Shown one piece after another: positions 9,851-21,047 of a stretch of DNA of 64,000 nt. The notes beneath the pieces were generated by a model, which saw only the letters and a list, made by a program, of their open reading frames with translations, was not told the DNA's origin and searched no databases. Every line of letters begins with the position of its first letter. Position 1 is the first letter of the stretch. The position numbers and the translations under genes were made by a program. Source of the DNA: Roridomyces roridus (Eukaryota; Basidiomycota; Agaricomycetes; Agaricales; Mycenaceae); NCBI GenBank assembly GCA_029378245.1, contig JARKIF010000089.1:1-64000 (forward strand), read 5' to 3'.

Positions 9851-12598
9851 TTGATAATCACGCACCTCAACATGTCTAACGGTTCATCGAACAGAGTTCA
9901 AATCGCCCGATGATACCGCTGTCGCGGAGCCTCTAGCCTCCATCGTTAGAGTCAAGCTCGCATTGGGTTTCATGCCGAGGAAGCGCTCACCTTCAACCTC
10001 AACACAGCTCACTGCACAGTCGCGTGTATTCCGCCTCCAGTACAATTCGGCGGAGGAAGAGCAGGAATTGAATAACGCACCGCGCTCTTCGAGAGTGCGA
10101 TTCTGTGTAAATGCGTAGAACCTCCACATTTTTAACACCGGATAAATCGTCTTGTTTTTTGAAATTTGAAGTTATTCGCGCCCGTCGTCCCATCTTAGTT
10201 TCCTCCCAACATCTTCAAGTCCAGGCGATGTCAGATCCAATTTAAAGGGGATCGAGGCAAACCGAAAAAAAGTTGACACATTGACTCCTTCACTTTATCG
10301 CAGCAACTCGTTTCGATCGAGTGACCTCGGGGCGGAAGCGTCTTAAGAATCATGATGCCCGCGCAATGCCCGCGCGCTTCCATCTGCTGCTTCTCATGGG
10401 CATAGCTGAACTCTCAGATCGCGGCAGCTCGCACGTCTTTCCGCACATTTGTTTTCTCGGTAATCCAGGCATCATTGGGGGGGCAACCGTCTGCGTTTTT
10501 TCAATCAAATGTTTCAACAGTAGGAACGGTCGGGAAGGTAGAACTGGAGGGATTCGATACCACATTCCGGTTTGTGTGCCTTCTCAGAGAAGGTCAAACT
10601 AACTTGTAGCTGGACATTATCGATTCAACGCCTCTGCAACAGAATTATGTACCTGAATCGGACGCGGCGTGTGTTTGTTTGGCGATGATTAATCATGCTT
10701 GTGTCCGGATCAGCGCCAGCTCCGACGTTCCCATGTCCCGACTCCCGGCCGACCAACTCCCGATTCCGGTGAAGTGAGTGCTCTTCGTTTTTGTCCACGG
10801 CTCCAACTCACGAAGCACATCTGCTAGGTATCCCTCGTGAGCCTCGTTTGCTCCAGAGCTTCTCTCACATAGGCGGCCACAAAACTTTGTATGGCACTCG
10901 AAACTCTTTGAGCCACCCGCCGCTTACTCTCAGCACTCGTAGCTCGTCTTGTCTGCTTGACGCTCACCGATGGCGATGGCCTCTCCGTCGACCCTGGGAT
11001 TTGGAATGCCTGGAGGATCGCGGTCGTCCGGGGAGGAGATAGTGGGATGTCGATCCACAGCTGGGCCTTCGAGACGCAGACGCCCGAAGCTGTGGCTTCA
11101 GACCTCCCTCTACCGAAGAGGACGCTAGATGGGACTCTAACCGTGGTGTGTCTGTTCGTCTTTCGTCGTCCCGAATGGAGAGTTCATGCTACGAGCAGAT
11201 CATTCACACCGATTCCACGACGCTCGAGTTGCTTTTCGTCCTTTCTTCGCCTTTCACGTCGACGGGCGATAGGTGGATGGGGATGTCGCAGGAATACAGT
11301 ATTCAAGTGTGCGTGCGCCCACAGCTCATCTTTGTCAAGTCCTTATACCCTGCAGACTTCCCGAGTCTTCGGGCGCCTTCACGTTGGCGCCCACAGCGTC
11401 TGGATGATTTATTGCCGGAATTCAGGTCGGATTTCGCATCGCGCGGACATGGCCACGAGGCCGGTACCCGGGCTGCTCGTACGTCGGAGCGCTAGGATTG
11501 CGATGGGCTTTTCCCTTCCTGGATGAGGAGCGCGTGGCCATCGACTGCCTTCATCTCACCGCCCCGCGTTATTCGAGGAGGATGCCTTGCGCGCAGACAG
11601 CGGAGTACTAGACCATCATGATGACGACGAGAGCGCCCAGTCGCAGCCCCGTATTCCTTCGCCTTCGTCCCCTCTCACCCAGCTCTCATCCCCACCCTCA
11701 CTCTCATCACCTCCGCCACTGGACTCGCTTTGCAACGTGTGTATGGCGTATGCGGTCGTATTCCCAGTCCGGGCAGCACGAATCTGGCCATGCCTCTCCA
11801 CGCTGCCAATGACCAAGAGGAGGAAGCTGCTTCGGCGGCACAGATCCCCCCTTCTACCCTGCCCGATCCGGCGCACGCTACGCAATCCACCTGCCTCCCT
11901 TCTCGTCGTCTTCGTCTCCGGACTCGGAGGGTAATTCGTCGATGCAGATCACTTCACCCCCAAGTCCTGCGTCTACAGCCCGCCCTCCCTCTCCTTCTCG
12001 TGGCATCCCTTCACCAGCATCCCCTCACCCTGCCAGACCAGGAGTATCATCGGCACGATGACCCCATCGACAGTCTCGGACGACCACGAGAAGGACGACC
12101 TAGAGTATCTTGACCAGCTCTCGTACCGGCTCTTGGTATCTTGGTAGAAGATAACTCGCTTCTGTGTTTCGAGGAGTGGGGATCCCTGTGCAGAGGGCGG
12201 GCGAGATGGATGAGGCGGGTCTGGCGTAAATCGGGTGTTTGGAAGACGCGGAGGACGGGCTGCAAGACGATGGGGATGAAGACGGCTTGGCATCAGCGGG
12301 GTTGGTGGAATCGCTGGCCGTGGTGGCATCTGCGGGTCTTGCTGACGAGTATAAAGCAGATAGGGCTGCAGATGCGCAGGAGTCGGCGCAGCGGGAGCGC
12401 AGGGTGTTCGAGATGGGAAGCTGTGGATGGCACCATCTCTTTGTCTGCAGGTTCCGAGGATGGCTGAGGGCTCGGGCGGCTGGGCCTTGTGGGTATCGGG
12501 ACGGGGCGAGCGTGTTGGTGATGCTTCCGGTGGAGGACTTGCAGACGACGTTGGCGAATTCGCTGTTGAGGAAGTACCAGTCGAGCTTTTGCAAATGT
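9851..12598. other. unresolved coding-like region up to the Plavaka insertion
   Basis: Several stretches look protein-coding but no single model holds. Plus strand near 10510-10680 a frame reads VGKVELEGFDTTFRWTLS across a plausible intron (GT at about 10570, AG at about 10608). At 10957-11145 another frame reads LSVDPGIWNAWRIAVVRGGD. A Pro/Ser-rich frame lies near 11890-12150. On the minus strand 12100-12598 is open and rich in Ala/Ser/Pro, ending KLDWYFLNSEFANVV at the insertion point. This may be one or two decayed or multi-intron genes. No family is recognised. Confidence 0.3.
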
Positions 12599-12627
12599 TG
12601 TCGCAAAAGTCCGATCTGGGTTATAAC
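12599..12627 (+). repeat. left terminal inverted repeat of the Plavaka-type element
   Basis: 29 bp, 22 of 29 positions shared with the reverse complement of 23986-24014. The first ten bases, TGTCGCAAAA, are identical. Confidence 0.7.
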
Positions 12628-12788
12628 TGATTTTAACCAATTTCCGTGGTTACATCTTGATTGAAACCAGATTATAACCCAATTGTAGCCTAATTTCAGC
12701 CATTTTGCAACTGGTTCTAAGGACAGGGAAAGTTTTTAACCCATTGTATCCACATCCCAGCCTAAGACTTCCCCGAACACAAGATATA

Positions 12789-15700
12789 TCAATTACCGGC
12801 TCTCAGAAACCAATCTTGGTCTACACAATCATCCAAGTAGTAAGTAATAGTCTCTTTCGGACTCCCAAAGGCGGTGATCATGTGTGCGCCGCGGACAAAG
12901 AAGCGGGGAAGCATGAACACAGTCTCCCCGTCGTCCGAAAATATCCGGCAATTTCTCCAGAACGTCTTGGGCTTCCAGTTCGATTTCTTCAGCAACCGTA
13001 CAAAGGAGATGTCCTCCTCACGGCCAGAGGGAAGGCGGCAGCGGAAAATGTACAGGATGCGGGCGAACGAGAGGGTGTCGTCCCCCACTGTATTGACATT
13101 GACGAAGTCGAACCGTTGATCGGAGTTGGATTGGAACTCGGGGTTGCAGCGAAGTATGTCACGCCCAGACGTGTAATCCTCCATGGACGTGTAGTCGAGA
13201 TAGAGGCACCTCTGGGGTCGAAGCTGCCATCATTAAGCGGACAGATGTATTTATTCGATCTTGAGCGGCGTACATACCTTCAACGGCTGATCGAATCCGA
13301 TGTTTTCCTCCGGGAATGTTGCCAGTAGAAATTTATGCAAGCCGTCATGGAAGGTGTCTCGAACGCGAGGCTCAATCCAATTTGCGGTACGGAGTGCAGC
13401 CCTCAAGTCAACCAAGTTCTGCGGAGCTCCGAGCCTCCAATGGACGTCCGAGTCCGAATCACTGTCGTCGGTGGTTTCGACGGATTCAGGCGCCACCGCC
13501 GCAAAGCTTGCGAAACTTTGGGCGACCTGCGCTTGTTCCCTGTCGTACTCGTCAACTGTCATTCGGATTCGGGCCATGCCCTCCTTGATGGAGTCGAGCG
13601 TAAGAACCTGTCCCAGATGTCAGAAATCTCTGCAGCACACCGCTATCCACTCACATGTCTGTCGTTATTACGATGGTTTCCGAGAGCGACCGCCTCTCGA
13701 TTCTCCTGATGGTGCCCCTCGTTAACGCGTGTGCAGTAAGTGCTTGGGGCACCCTTCCGCAGTATGTCGTTGGTAGAATGGTAGACGCTGTGTTGTTTGG
13801 GATAATTGCAGTTGTAGCCGTCCTGCTCATGCATTTTCTAGAAATGATGAGCTCAAATTTCACTGCCGAAGACGCAAAAGATACCATGCACTGCCTCCCA
13901 TACTCCCGCTGATATTCCTCCTTTCGCTGGATCTGTTCGTCTGTAATACAATGCAGCGCCAGGATCATGCGATAGCTGAGGTGCGCGCGGATTGCGTGAA
14001 CCCAGGGCGAGTTTCTTGGCAACAGGTGGGCGATGCATGGAAGGATTGACTGGCGAACAATATCAGATTTTGCTGTTCACAATGAGGGACTGACCGGACC
14101 TTCTCAATATCAAGCCAACTCTGCCCGTCGTTAATTTTCTTTGATGTGACATTATCGAAATGTTTCAATTTGGGCCAGCGAGAAACTCGACGCATGCTGC
14201 TCAGAGAATAAACATACATCCAGATATGGGTTTGAACACCTACTTGAACACCATCTTGTCTTTCATGCCCAGCTGGAGAAGTTTGGCTTGGAGACTCGGC
14301 CACATGTGCTTGCCGTAGTTGCCCCCGTCATTGTGGTGAAGTATATCCTCGGACGGCATATCAAAGGTCATGATTCGGGGCATGTCCCACATGGCATTCT
14401 GCGATAGTCAAAGACGGGTTTTCGAAATGATAGAGGCAATTGACCACTTACATAGACATCATGGAGCCCCACGTTTTGGAGGTGGTTTTCTCGGTGTGTC
14501 TTGAGCTGCATCTGCTTGGCCTCCTTGTAAACCTGTCTCATATGATCTTCTGTGCGCGGTTCAAAAACAGCACCAGAATGTATGTCGTGCAGTTGATCGC
14601 TCCGCACGAGACAGCGGGAACAGGGATATGTGGCCATGGCGCCGAATGTGGCAGTGAAGGCATCCGCTTCCTTCCCGTCGAGCGAGGCAATGGGAATGAG
14701 TGGGAATAAAACCCGCCGGATATCATCTCCGCACGTCAAGCACTCGCCATTGCGCCCCTTCTCTGCCAGGGTCTTGACAAAGATTTCCCGGAGCACGCGA
14801 TGATAGATCTCTCGTTTGAAACGAGCGAACCCAACCCGCTCCGCCTTCCCCTTGCGTGAGTCCGGGTCCCGAAGATCTTTAACCTGCGTAAATGAGTCAA
14901 TGCGACATTCTAGCTTGGGCTGTCATCGTCACCTGGACCATGAATCCGACAAGAAGGCTGCCACCATTCCCGGAGCCATTCCGGATCTGAGCCGGGAGAA
15001 AAAGAGGGCGAAGAAGTATGGGATACATGTCCGTGTGCGATGTCACACGGCCCTCGTCAAGCCAGACCAGGAGAAGAGCGAGGCAGTGGTGCATCCCGTC
15101 AATGTGCGGGAGTTCGTTCTAGGAACACGTTTGAGAATGAGAGTTTCAAACGAGAAAGGAAAACTCACTTGTAGCTCCCACCAAAGGTCTGCCGTCCATG
15201 GCTCGTCTCGCATGCGTTGCCGGTTGCCATCGACGACCAGATACTTGCGGCAAGGATACCAGACAATGTCGTTTGCGAGCGATGGGTCCGTCACAAGTTC
15301 GACAATCCACTCCCACGGATCCCGATAATAAAATTCAAAGTGACGGACCTCGCCTTCAAACTCTTCATTGAATTCAATTTTTTTGAACTAGGAAGCGCGG
15401 GCAAAGTTTTAGCCCAGACAATTGGATTCGAGCAGAAGCGGAGTAGACGTACCTCAAGGACATACCGCTGGACCCTTGTGAGACATTCGCGCAACTCTTC
15501 GTACGTGCGGATGGTGATATTGGTCTCGCCGCGTGTCCAATTGCCGTGCATGCCCGCGAGTCGTTTCTTGACATTTTCTGCAGGGCTCATGTACTCCGTT
15601 TCGGCCCATTCAAAGTCAGCACGTGTTGAAAAAGGCGCCCACGGATGACGCCCCATCGGCACAATAGAACGGCGAGGCTTTGGTGTTGCCTTCCCGTCAG

Positions 15701-16155
15701 TGGGGAGGGTGCTCGCATCCAAGGGAATGATTTCGGGAGACCGCCCGCTGTGCGGATGATATTCGATTTCAATGTACAGGCGTCCGTGCACCACAGCGGG
15801 TATCGGGGTAGGGGCTCGGGATGTGTTTGGTGTTTCCACATGAGTCGGAGCGGCCTGAGTATCAATTTCGACATCCATGGCGGAGCTTGAAGCGCCGGTA
15901 TTGACTGGAATGCTGGGAATGACGGAATCTACACAAGGTGGGTCGGATTCTGGCGAGCCCGTTTGCACAGACGTGAGACGCACCAGTTCCCCTCGTGTGA
16001 TCTGGTCGCCGTCGTGCGCCATCCCGTCGTCGAGCTTCCCGAAGCAGTCGGTCACTGTGCTTTCGGATGCACGCAGGCTCGTGGAGATGGAGACCCGTTG
16101 GAAAGTTGACTTTGCAGGCAGAACATTTCTTGGACTTGGCCTTGGCCTTCACCAT
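12789..16155 (-). CDS. Plavaka-type transposase, apparently intact
   Basis: Exons on the minus strand: 16155-15984, 15904-15453, 15387-15169, 15118-14933, 14883-14452, 14398-14244, 14196-14100, 14049-13885, 13837-13655, 13607-13278, 13211-12789; they sum to 937 codons plus stop with no disruption. Family landmarks in order: an N-terminal zinc-finger-like region (Cys11, Cys14, His23/25, Cys30), PWAPFSTRADFEWAETEY, VTDPSLANDIVWYPCRKY with WWELQ, LPAQIRNGSGNGG, a CGDDIRRVLFPLIP block with a TYPCSRCLV Cys pair, HHNDGGNYGKHMW, CNYPKQHSVYHS, and the C-terminal NWKPKTFW to YYLDDCVD. These belong to the KDZ-related Plavaka family of Agaricomycetes. The join of exons 1 and 2 is the only doubtful one (79 bp intron, alternative acceptors). 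It shares a 114 bp divergent promoter with the next gene. Confidence 0.88.
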
Positions 16156-16269
16156 GGCGTCGCGTAGAAGAGAGAAAGCGTGAAGGGTGCGTGACCGTCA
16201 AGTCTGTTTGTGGAGCATGAGCATGATGTCATCGTCAACAACTTTCACTGCACTCCCACACCCACGATC
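16156..16269. promoter_or_regulatory. divergent promoter between transposase and accessory gene
   Basis: Only 114 bp separate the two start codons, which face away from each other, so the element probably drives both genes from one bidirectional promoter. No clear TATA box is seen. Confidence 0.55.
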
Positions 16270-17801
16270 ATGCCGACTGGTGGCAAAAGAACGCGCTCAC
16301 GAGGAAGAAAGAGACAGGCGGGCGACCCACGCCAGCGGAAGCGTCAGCGGGTCGCGCAGACTGAGCAAGATCAGGAAAATCAGCCTCCGGAGCAAAACGG
16401 CCAGCCTCAGCCAACGGAGGAAATGCCGGAGGTGAGCGAGGGGATGTCTCGCAATCAGCTGTACCAGGTGCGTGAGCAGCGTCGACGCGTGCAATATGGG
16501 TTCTCACCATCTTCTTTCCCAGGCCGCCCGTGCTCTCCAGGCCAAGGTTCACGACAGCCAGCAGGCTGAGCAAGAGCAGGCTCGGAACGCGCTGGCGGAT
16601 GTCTCCAATCAGCAGGATGGCGACGACGAGGACAGAGATGATCAAGACACGGCTGAAGTCGCTCACATCAAGAGAATGGGCAAGAAACTTACCTGGACCA
16701 AGCTCCTCTGGGCTCCGGACGACGACTTGGAAAGTGTTTTCACCACCGATGAGGATTCTCAGTATAATCCCAAGCACCGCTTCGGCGAAAACAACCAACC
16801 CTTCAACCGCATCCAGGGTGCTCTGAGGGATGTCCACGCGGTCATCGGAGAGAGTTATCGGAATGACGAGGAGTTCACGGGCTGGGTGCTTGATACGGTA
16901 TGTCACTCAATCTCGACTGCTGCAAAATTTAGACACCTACAGGTCTGGGAGGGTATGCGCCTTCAGCGTGCGCAAATCGGTCACCGTCTGCGTCACAACG
17001 CCGCTATGTTTGATCAGACAACTCACGCCTTCAACCGAGCGCGAGCTGACGGCCAGTTTCGTGAGCTGATTGGCGAGAGAAAGGACGAGAATGGGAACCC
17101 GTACTTCGATAGCTATCGGGTTTCACTCATCCACGACGACTACGACATGGACGAAGATGAGTTGAATCCATCCACAATCTTTTTGAATCCCTACCTTTTC
17201 ACGGTGAGTCGATCCCTTCACATCCGAATCACTCTCGGACTCACAAGACTTGCAGGTACACGCCCTGGTCACGCGTGGAGTCGCCTCTACGGAGTCAATG
17301 AAGGAAGGGACCGCTCGTGCCAAGGCGAGGTCAAACGAGCGCAACTGGAATTTGTGCAAGACGACCCCCGGGATGATTGCAGCATCGGCCGTTTGTGTAG
17401 GTTCTTCCGTTCTCCCGCTCAACTCCGCTGAGGCTTTGAAGCTCCGTTGGCTGTTCTCGCCCGATCCAGAGTTGACTCCCACCGGTGCCGTGACGAATAT
17501 CGATTGGAACGAGGAATTCGAGCGGTATCTTGAGTACCTTGGGAAGCGCACCCGAAGCGTGAAGAACATCTTCAAGACTTGGGATGCCAAATTCTACCCC
17601 CGCGCCGAAAGGTCTGGAACGCCTCCAAGCGGCAGCACCGTGGCGCTCGCACAAGCCAGTCATGCGGCGGCCTTGCGAGCCTTGGAAGAGGAGGAGGAGG
17701 AAGAGGCAGCCACCCGAGCCCCAAGGGAGGGAACAAATGGCGGCGGCGGCGGGGGAGATGAGCAAGACGGCGCTGGAAACGACGGAGGGGGTGGAGATTG
17801 A
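16270..17801 (+). CDS. transposon-borne accessory protein of unknown function
   Basis: Exons 16270-16467, 16523-16897, 16943-17203 and 17256-17801 give 459 residues with no lesion. The N-terminal ~65 residues are basic and Gln-rich (KRTRSRGRKRQ), looking like a nuclear-localisation or DNA-contact tail. The middle is a helical, charged region (KLTWTKLLWAPDDDLESVF; MRLQRAQIGHRLRHNAAM). A conserved-looking domain follows (NPSTIFLNPYLFTVHALV; TTPGMIAASAV; LRWLFSPDPELTPTG; NIFKTWDAKFY). The C-terminus has Glu and Gly runs. It shows no Fe/2OG dioxygenase HxD pattern, so it is not the TET/JBP cargo known from related elements. Position and intactness suggest a transposition partner or regulator; that is inference. 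Confidence 0.7.
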
Positions 17802-17888
17802 AGTGTACACTACAGTTCTCAATGAATCAAAGCACGAGCCGTTGTCGAGCACAAGTGGTGGGCAAAGGCATTATATTTGTAGGAATCT

Positions 17889-18335
17889 CTACTTGGATCT
17901 GTAACCGACTCGGTAGGTGAGATGTCCTCGTGTGACGGGGGGTTCCAGAGGGTATACTGCCGGGTCCCGTTCTTGCAAGCACGTATCATTGAGTGCAGAC
18001 GAAACAAGGTCGACGGGCGGCCAGGCAGTGGTTGCGCTGGTGCGAGGCCTCTTCGGGGAGCATGGGGCGGGCGAGGGGGTTGGCGAGGGGCGGCTCCGTT
18101 CTGCAGTACAGGTTGGACGATGTACTGCAAGAGAAGACTGTGACGCACTCTTATTCTTGGCCCTTCCTCCCTTGATTCCCTCCAATTCCCCCTCGACAGC
18201 CTCGAGACGATTTTCCAGCTCGACAAGGCGCTCATTGAGGCGAGTGTCCTGTGGAGGTAGCGGTGCAAGGGGCTTGCGGTGCTGAGTTGTCGGCGGGTGT
18301 GATGATGGGCGCGGGCTCCAGGGCCGTAGTCGCAT
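17889..18335 (-). CDS. possible coiled-coil protein in the right arm of the Plavaka-type element
   Basis: A 148-residue minus-strand frame. Residues ~30-60 form a clear heptad-like coil (LNERLVELENRLEAVEGELE) followed by a basic, Pro/Ser-rich tail. An overlapping frame extends to 18457 and could supply upstream exons. It lies inside the transposon, tail-to-tail with the accessory gene. No known family is recognised; it may be a third cargo gene or chance. Confidence 0.35.
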   Translation of the reverse strand: MRLRPWSPRPSSHPPTTQHRKPLAPLPPQDTRLNERLVELENRLEAVEGELEGIKGGRAKNKSASQSSLAVHRPTCTAERSRPSPTPSPAPCSPKRPRTSATTAWPPVDLVSSALNDTCLQERDPAVYPLEPPVTRGHLTYRVGYRSK

Positions 18336-18820
18336 TCAGGCTCCGATGAGGAGACGTGGGTCATGGACGAGGACGAGCGGCGTAGAAGAGGAGGTGTCGA
18401 GTGTGGTGGGTAGGCATCAATTTGGTCGCCGTAAAAGGAAGGCTCCACAGGCTCCACCTGCTGACGTATATTAGGCCGGCAGCACTGAGCTCGTGACTCG
18501 ACCTCTCTTGACCTTCGACCACTACCATCTCCTCACCCAGTAAGTCTCCGCCCTCTCCCCTTGGTCTCGCCCTCATCATCTCTGTTCGGCAGCTTGCTTA
18601 CGTTACCTACTTCCGTATGTCTCCTCTTGCACCACATTGACCCTTCTGATATCGCGTCGCAGGCGTCATCTTGAGCCCGTTTCAGTCGCTCATCTCGGGT
18701 GCGCACTTTTCTCACCGACCAAGACTCATCCCGCAGGCCCGGTGCATCTTGATAGTCAGTTGTAGTAGGAATGAATATACTGTTTATCTTCCATGTCGCG
18801 TACGTGGGTGTTCACTGGGG

Positions 18821-19128
18821 TATGGTCGGCGGATTGGTCGCGGTTCAAATTTGATATTTGATCTCCCATTGTTCGTCAATTGATGTCGGCTAGATATGAC
18901 CGACGGCCTTTTGATACACCGTCCCTTCATGGTCAGGGCCATCGCACAGTGCTTTAAGGGGAGTAATAGGTAGTATGGTACCTGTAAGTATGTGTAAGGT
19001 GTATGTCGGTATGATTCTGAAGTTGTCCCAGTCCGAGTCGGCATCCCGATCCGCGGCGGATCACCTGCCGTAAGTCATCACTCTGCTTCTCTGCTACTCC
19101 CATGGCCAACGACCGGCACCTACGACAC
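18821..19128 (+). repeat. left long terminal inverted repeat of the nested transposon
   Basis: About 305 bp matching the reverse complement of 23456-23762 at roughly 85-90% by eye, with small indels (for example an extra segment in the right copy near TATGCTTTAG). Confidence 0.85.
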
Positions 19129-19586
19129 GAAAACGAGGGAATCAGGGACGGAGGTCGCTGAGGTATGTATCTATCCGACGTGTCACCTGGTACAGCTGTC
19201 CGCCCCCGACACCCACCGCCAACGACTTGTGTTGTCATTGCCCACTTATGTTGCGCTCACACGTCTATCACTCGGCGGCACTTTCCTCTGGTACCATTGT
19301 ACATTCCTCAAGGCCTCACGACTGCGTTAACGGGATCAAAGCCATGTCCGCCACCCCCGGCGCGATTTCGCGTGCGGGGATGAGTGCATGGCTTGTTCGC
19401 GTGTATCACTGTCGTTCAATGTGCCACCCGGTGTCTGGGCCATTCATGTACGGCGCATTCTTCACCAGCGAACAATAGACCTGGTGCAAACAATGCACGC
19501 CCGGCTCGCTTATATATCCCTCCTCATCCTCCTCTCTCATACAAACACCCTCGCTCGAGTTCTCATTCCAACACCTGCACCCAACA

Positions 19587-20355
19587 ATGGCCAATACTAA
19601 GGGGAAGAACGGAGTCGATAATGGGGAGCGTAAGTTGGACAGTCCACGACATGCGAGCCTTTGATTTATTCCTTTCGCATAGCGCCCTCGGATGATGTAC
19701 TCCGTGCCGCTCTCCTCAGTTACGCCAGCCTGAAGCTTTCAGCCAAACAACGAATCCAGAACTTGGCGGATGAGCACCAATATCATATCAAGTACGTGTT
19801 GCATGGCCTCCTGCCCAATAAATTAACAAACCTCTCAATGTAGAGCCACCAAGCTCAAAGAACTGAACAAGCAGTTCAACATCCCAACTGTCCGCAAGCC
19901 ACCGCCCGTGTCTGTTGCAACCACGCTCATCTGCGACAAATTGGACGACGACGTCAACAAAACAAACGGGCCAGACGCCATGAAGACTTTTCTCGCGTTG
20001 GACGGCTATCAGATCCCTCGGTGCGTTCACATTCTCCCTAATTGCGTGTATATTTACACTGATGCATCTATCTACCAGGGATACAGTCCGGCAGATCATG
20101 AAGGACAATGCCCCGGGGACATCCAAGCAGCGGTATCCTGGCAACAAGGACAAGATCATCCGCACGAACCTCACAGTGCAGGGTGTCTTCCAAGAGCTCC
20201 ATTGTGACAGCCACGAGAAACTCGCTACAGCGGCCCTTCGCATGGGTCCAGTGGGTATCTCGATCTACGGTTTCCGAGACAAGGCCTCTGGTCTTCTCTG
20301 CGGGTTAGTTGCAGTCCCTGATGCCAGACATTCGGCGGTCGTCGGCCACGGGAAT
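19587..20355 (+). pseudogene. N-terminal part of an Agaricomycete integrase-core-type protein
   Basis: Exons 19587-19629, 19683-19791, 19844-20020 and 20079 onward. Landmarks: SDDVLRAALLSYASLKLSA, a helical segment ending HQYHIK, KLKELNKQFNIPTVRKPPP, DTVRQIMKDNAPG, LTVQGVFQELHCDSHEKLA, GPVGISIYGFRDKASG, VAVPDARHSAVVGHG. From memory this order matches the N-terminal half of a large agaric family that carries an integrase (DDE) core further downstream. The frame is cut at about 20355 where an LTR begins, so the catalytic core is missing. A TATA-like TTATATAT at about 19510 precedes the ATG by ~75 bp. Its promoter lies within and next to the left TIR. Confidence 0.65.
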
Positions 20356-21014
20356 TGTTATATCCATGTCATCCCGACTTCGATCCGAGGCCCTCCGATC
20401 CCTCCGGGCCCTCCGATCCCTCTGGGCCCTCCGGTCCCTCCGACCTTCCGGCCTCTTCCATCCAAGATGCATTCGATCACGTCATATTGCACAATCTTAC
20501 GTTGTTATATCCATGCATGTCCAACTCTTCCGACTCTCCCTTGGACCTTCCGACTCCTCCGGTTCGGATCATTTCCGACTGATCCGGACATTCCGACCTT
20601 GATGCATCCGATCTGTTCGTATTGCACAATCCTATAGGGTTTTCACGCAATGAAGTTCTTCTGAGCGTTTCCCTTATTGTGATTATCTTTATCTTCTTCT
20701 CTCTTATTGTTGTAGTATAGATCTTATTGTCTTTCATACTTCTGACTCCATTAGGTCGTGTCATACTTACTTAGTATATATAAGCGATACGACTTTGATG
20801 TACCTCAGTAGTTAATTAACGTGTGTTGCCTCCACAACTCCTCTGTGCCATCTAGTCTCCGAGTAATCCTCTCTCGGAAGTCAAGTGGTTGGTGCGCTCT
20901 CCCTCCGAGTAGCGTTCACCTCATCCGGATCACCTTCGGTCATCATCCCACGGTCCTCCGACCTCCGACCTCTGGTTCCGGCCCTTTGTCCTATCCTCCG
21001 GCACGGACATTACA
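20356..21014 (+). repeat. 5' LTR of a Gypsy-type retrotransposon
   Basis: Starts TGTTATATCC immediately after the interrupted integrase frame and ends ACATTACA; contains a TATATATAAG box (20775-20784). Its first ~285 bp are an imperfect two-copy duplication. A matching 3' LTR was not found in the window. Confidence 0.6.
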
Positions 21015-21047
21015 GTATTAACTACTCAAACCCTCTTGACTTCATCC

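Noticed and set aside
16270..17801. TET/JBP dioxygenase cargo in the Plavaka-type element
   Set aside because: Such genes are known cargo of related elements, but no HxD...H...R pattern was found in this protein.
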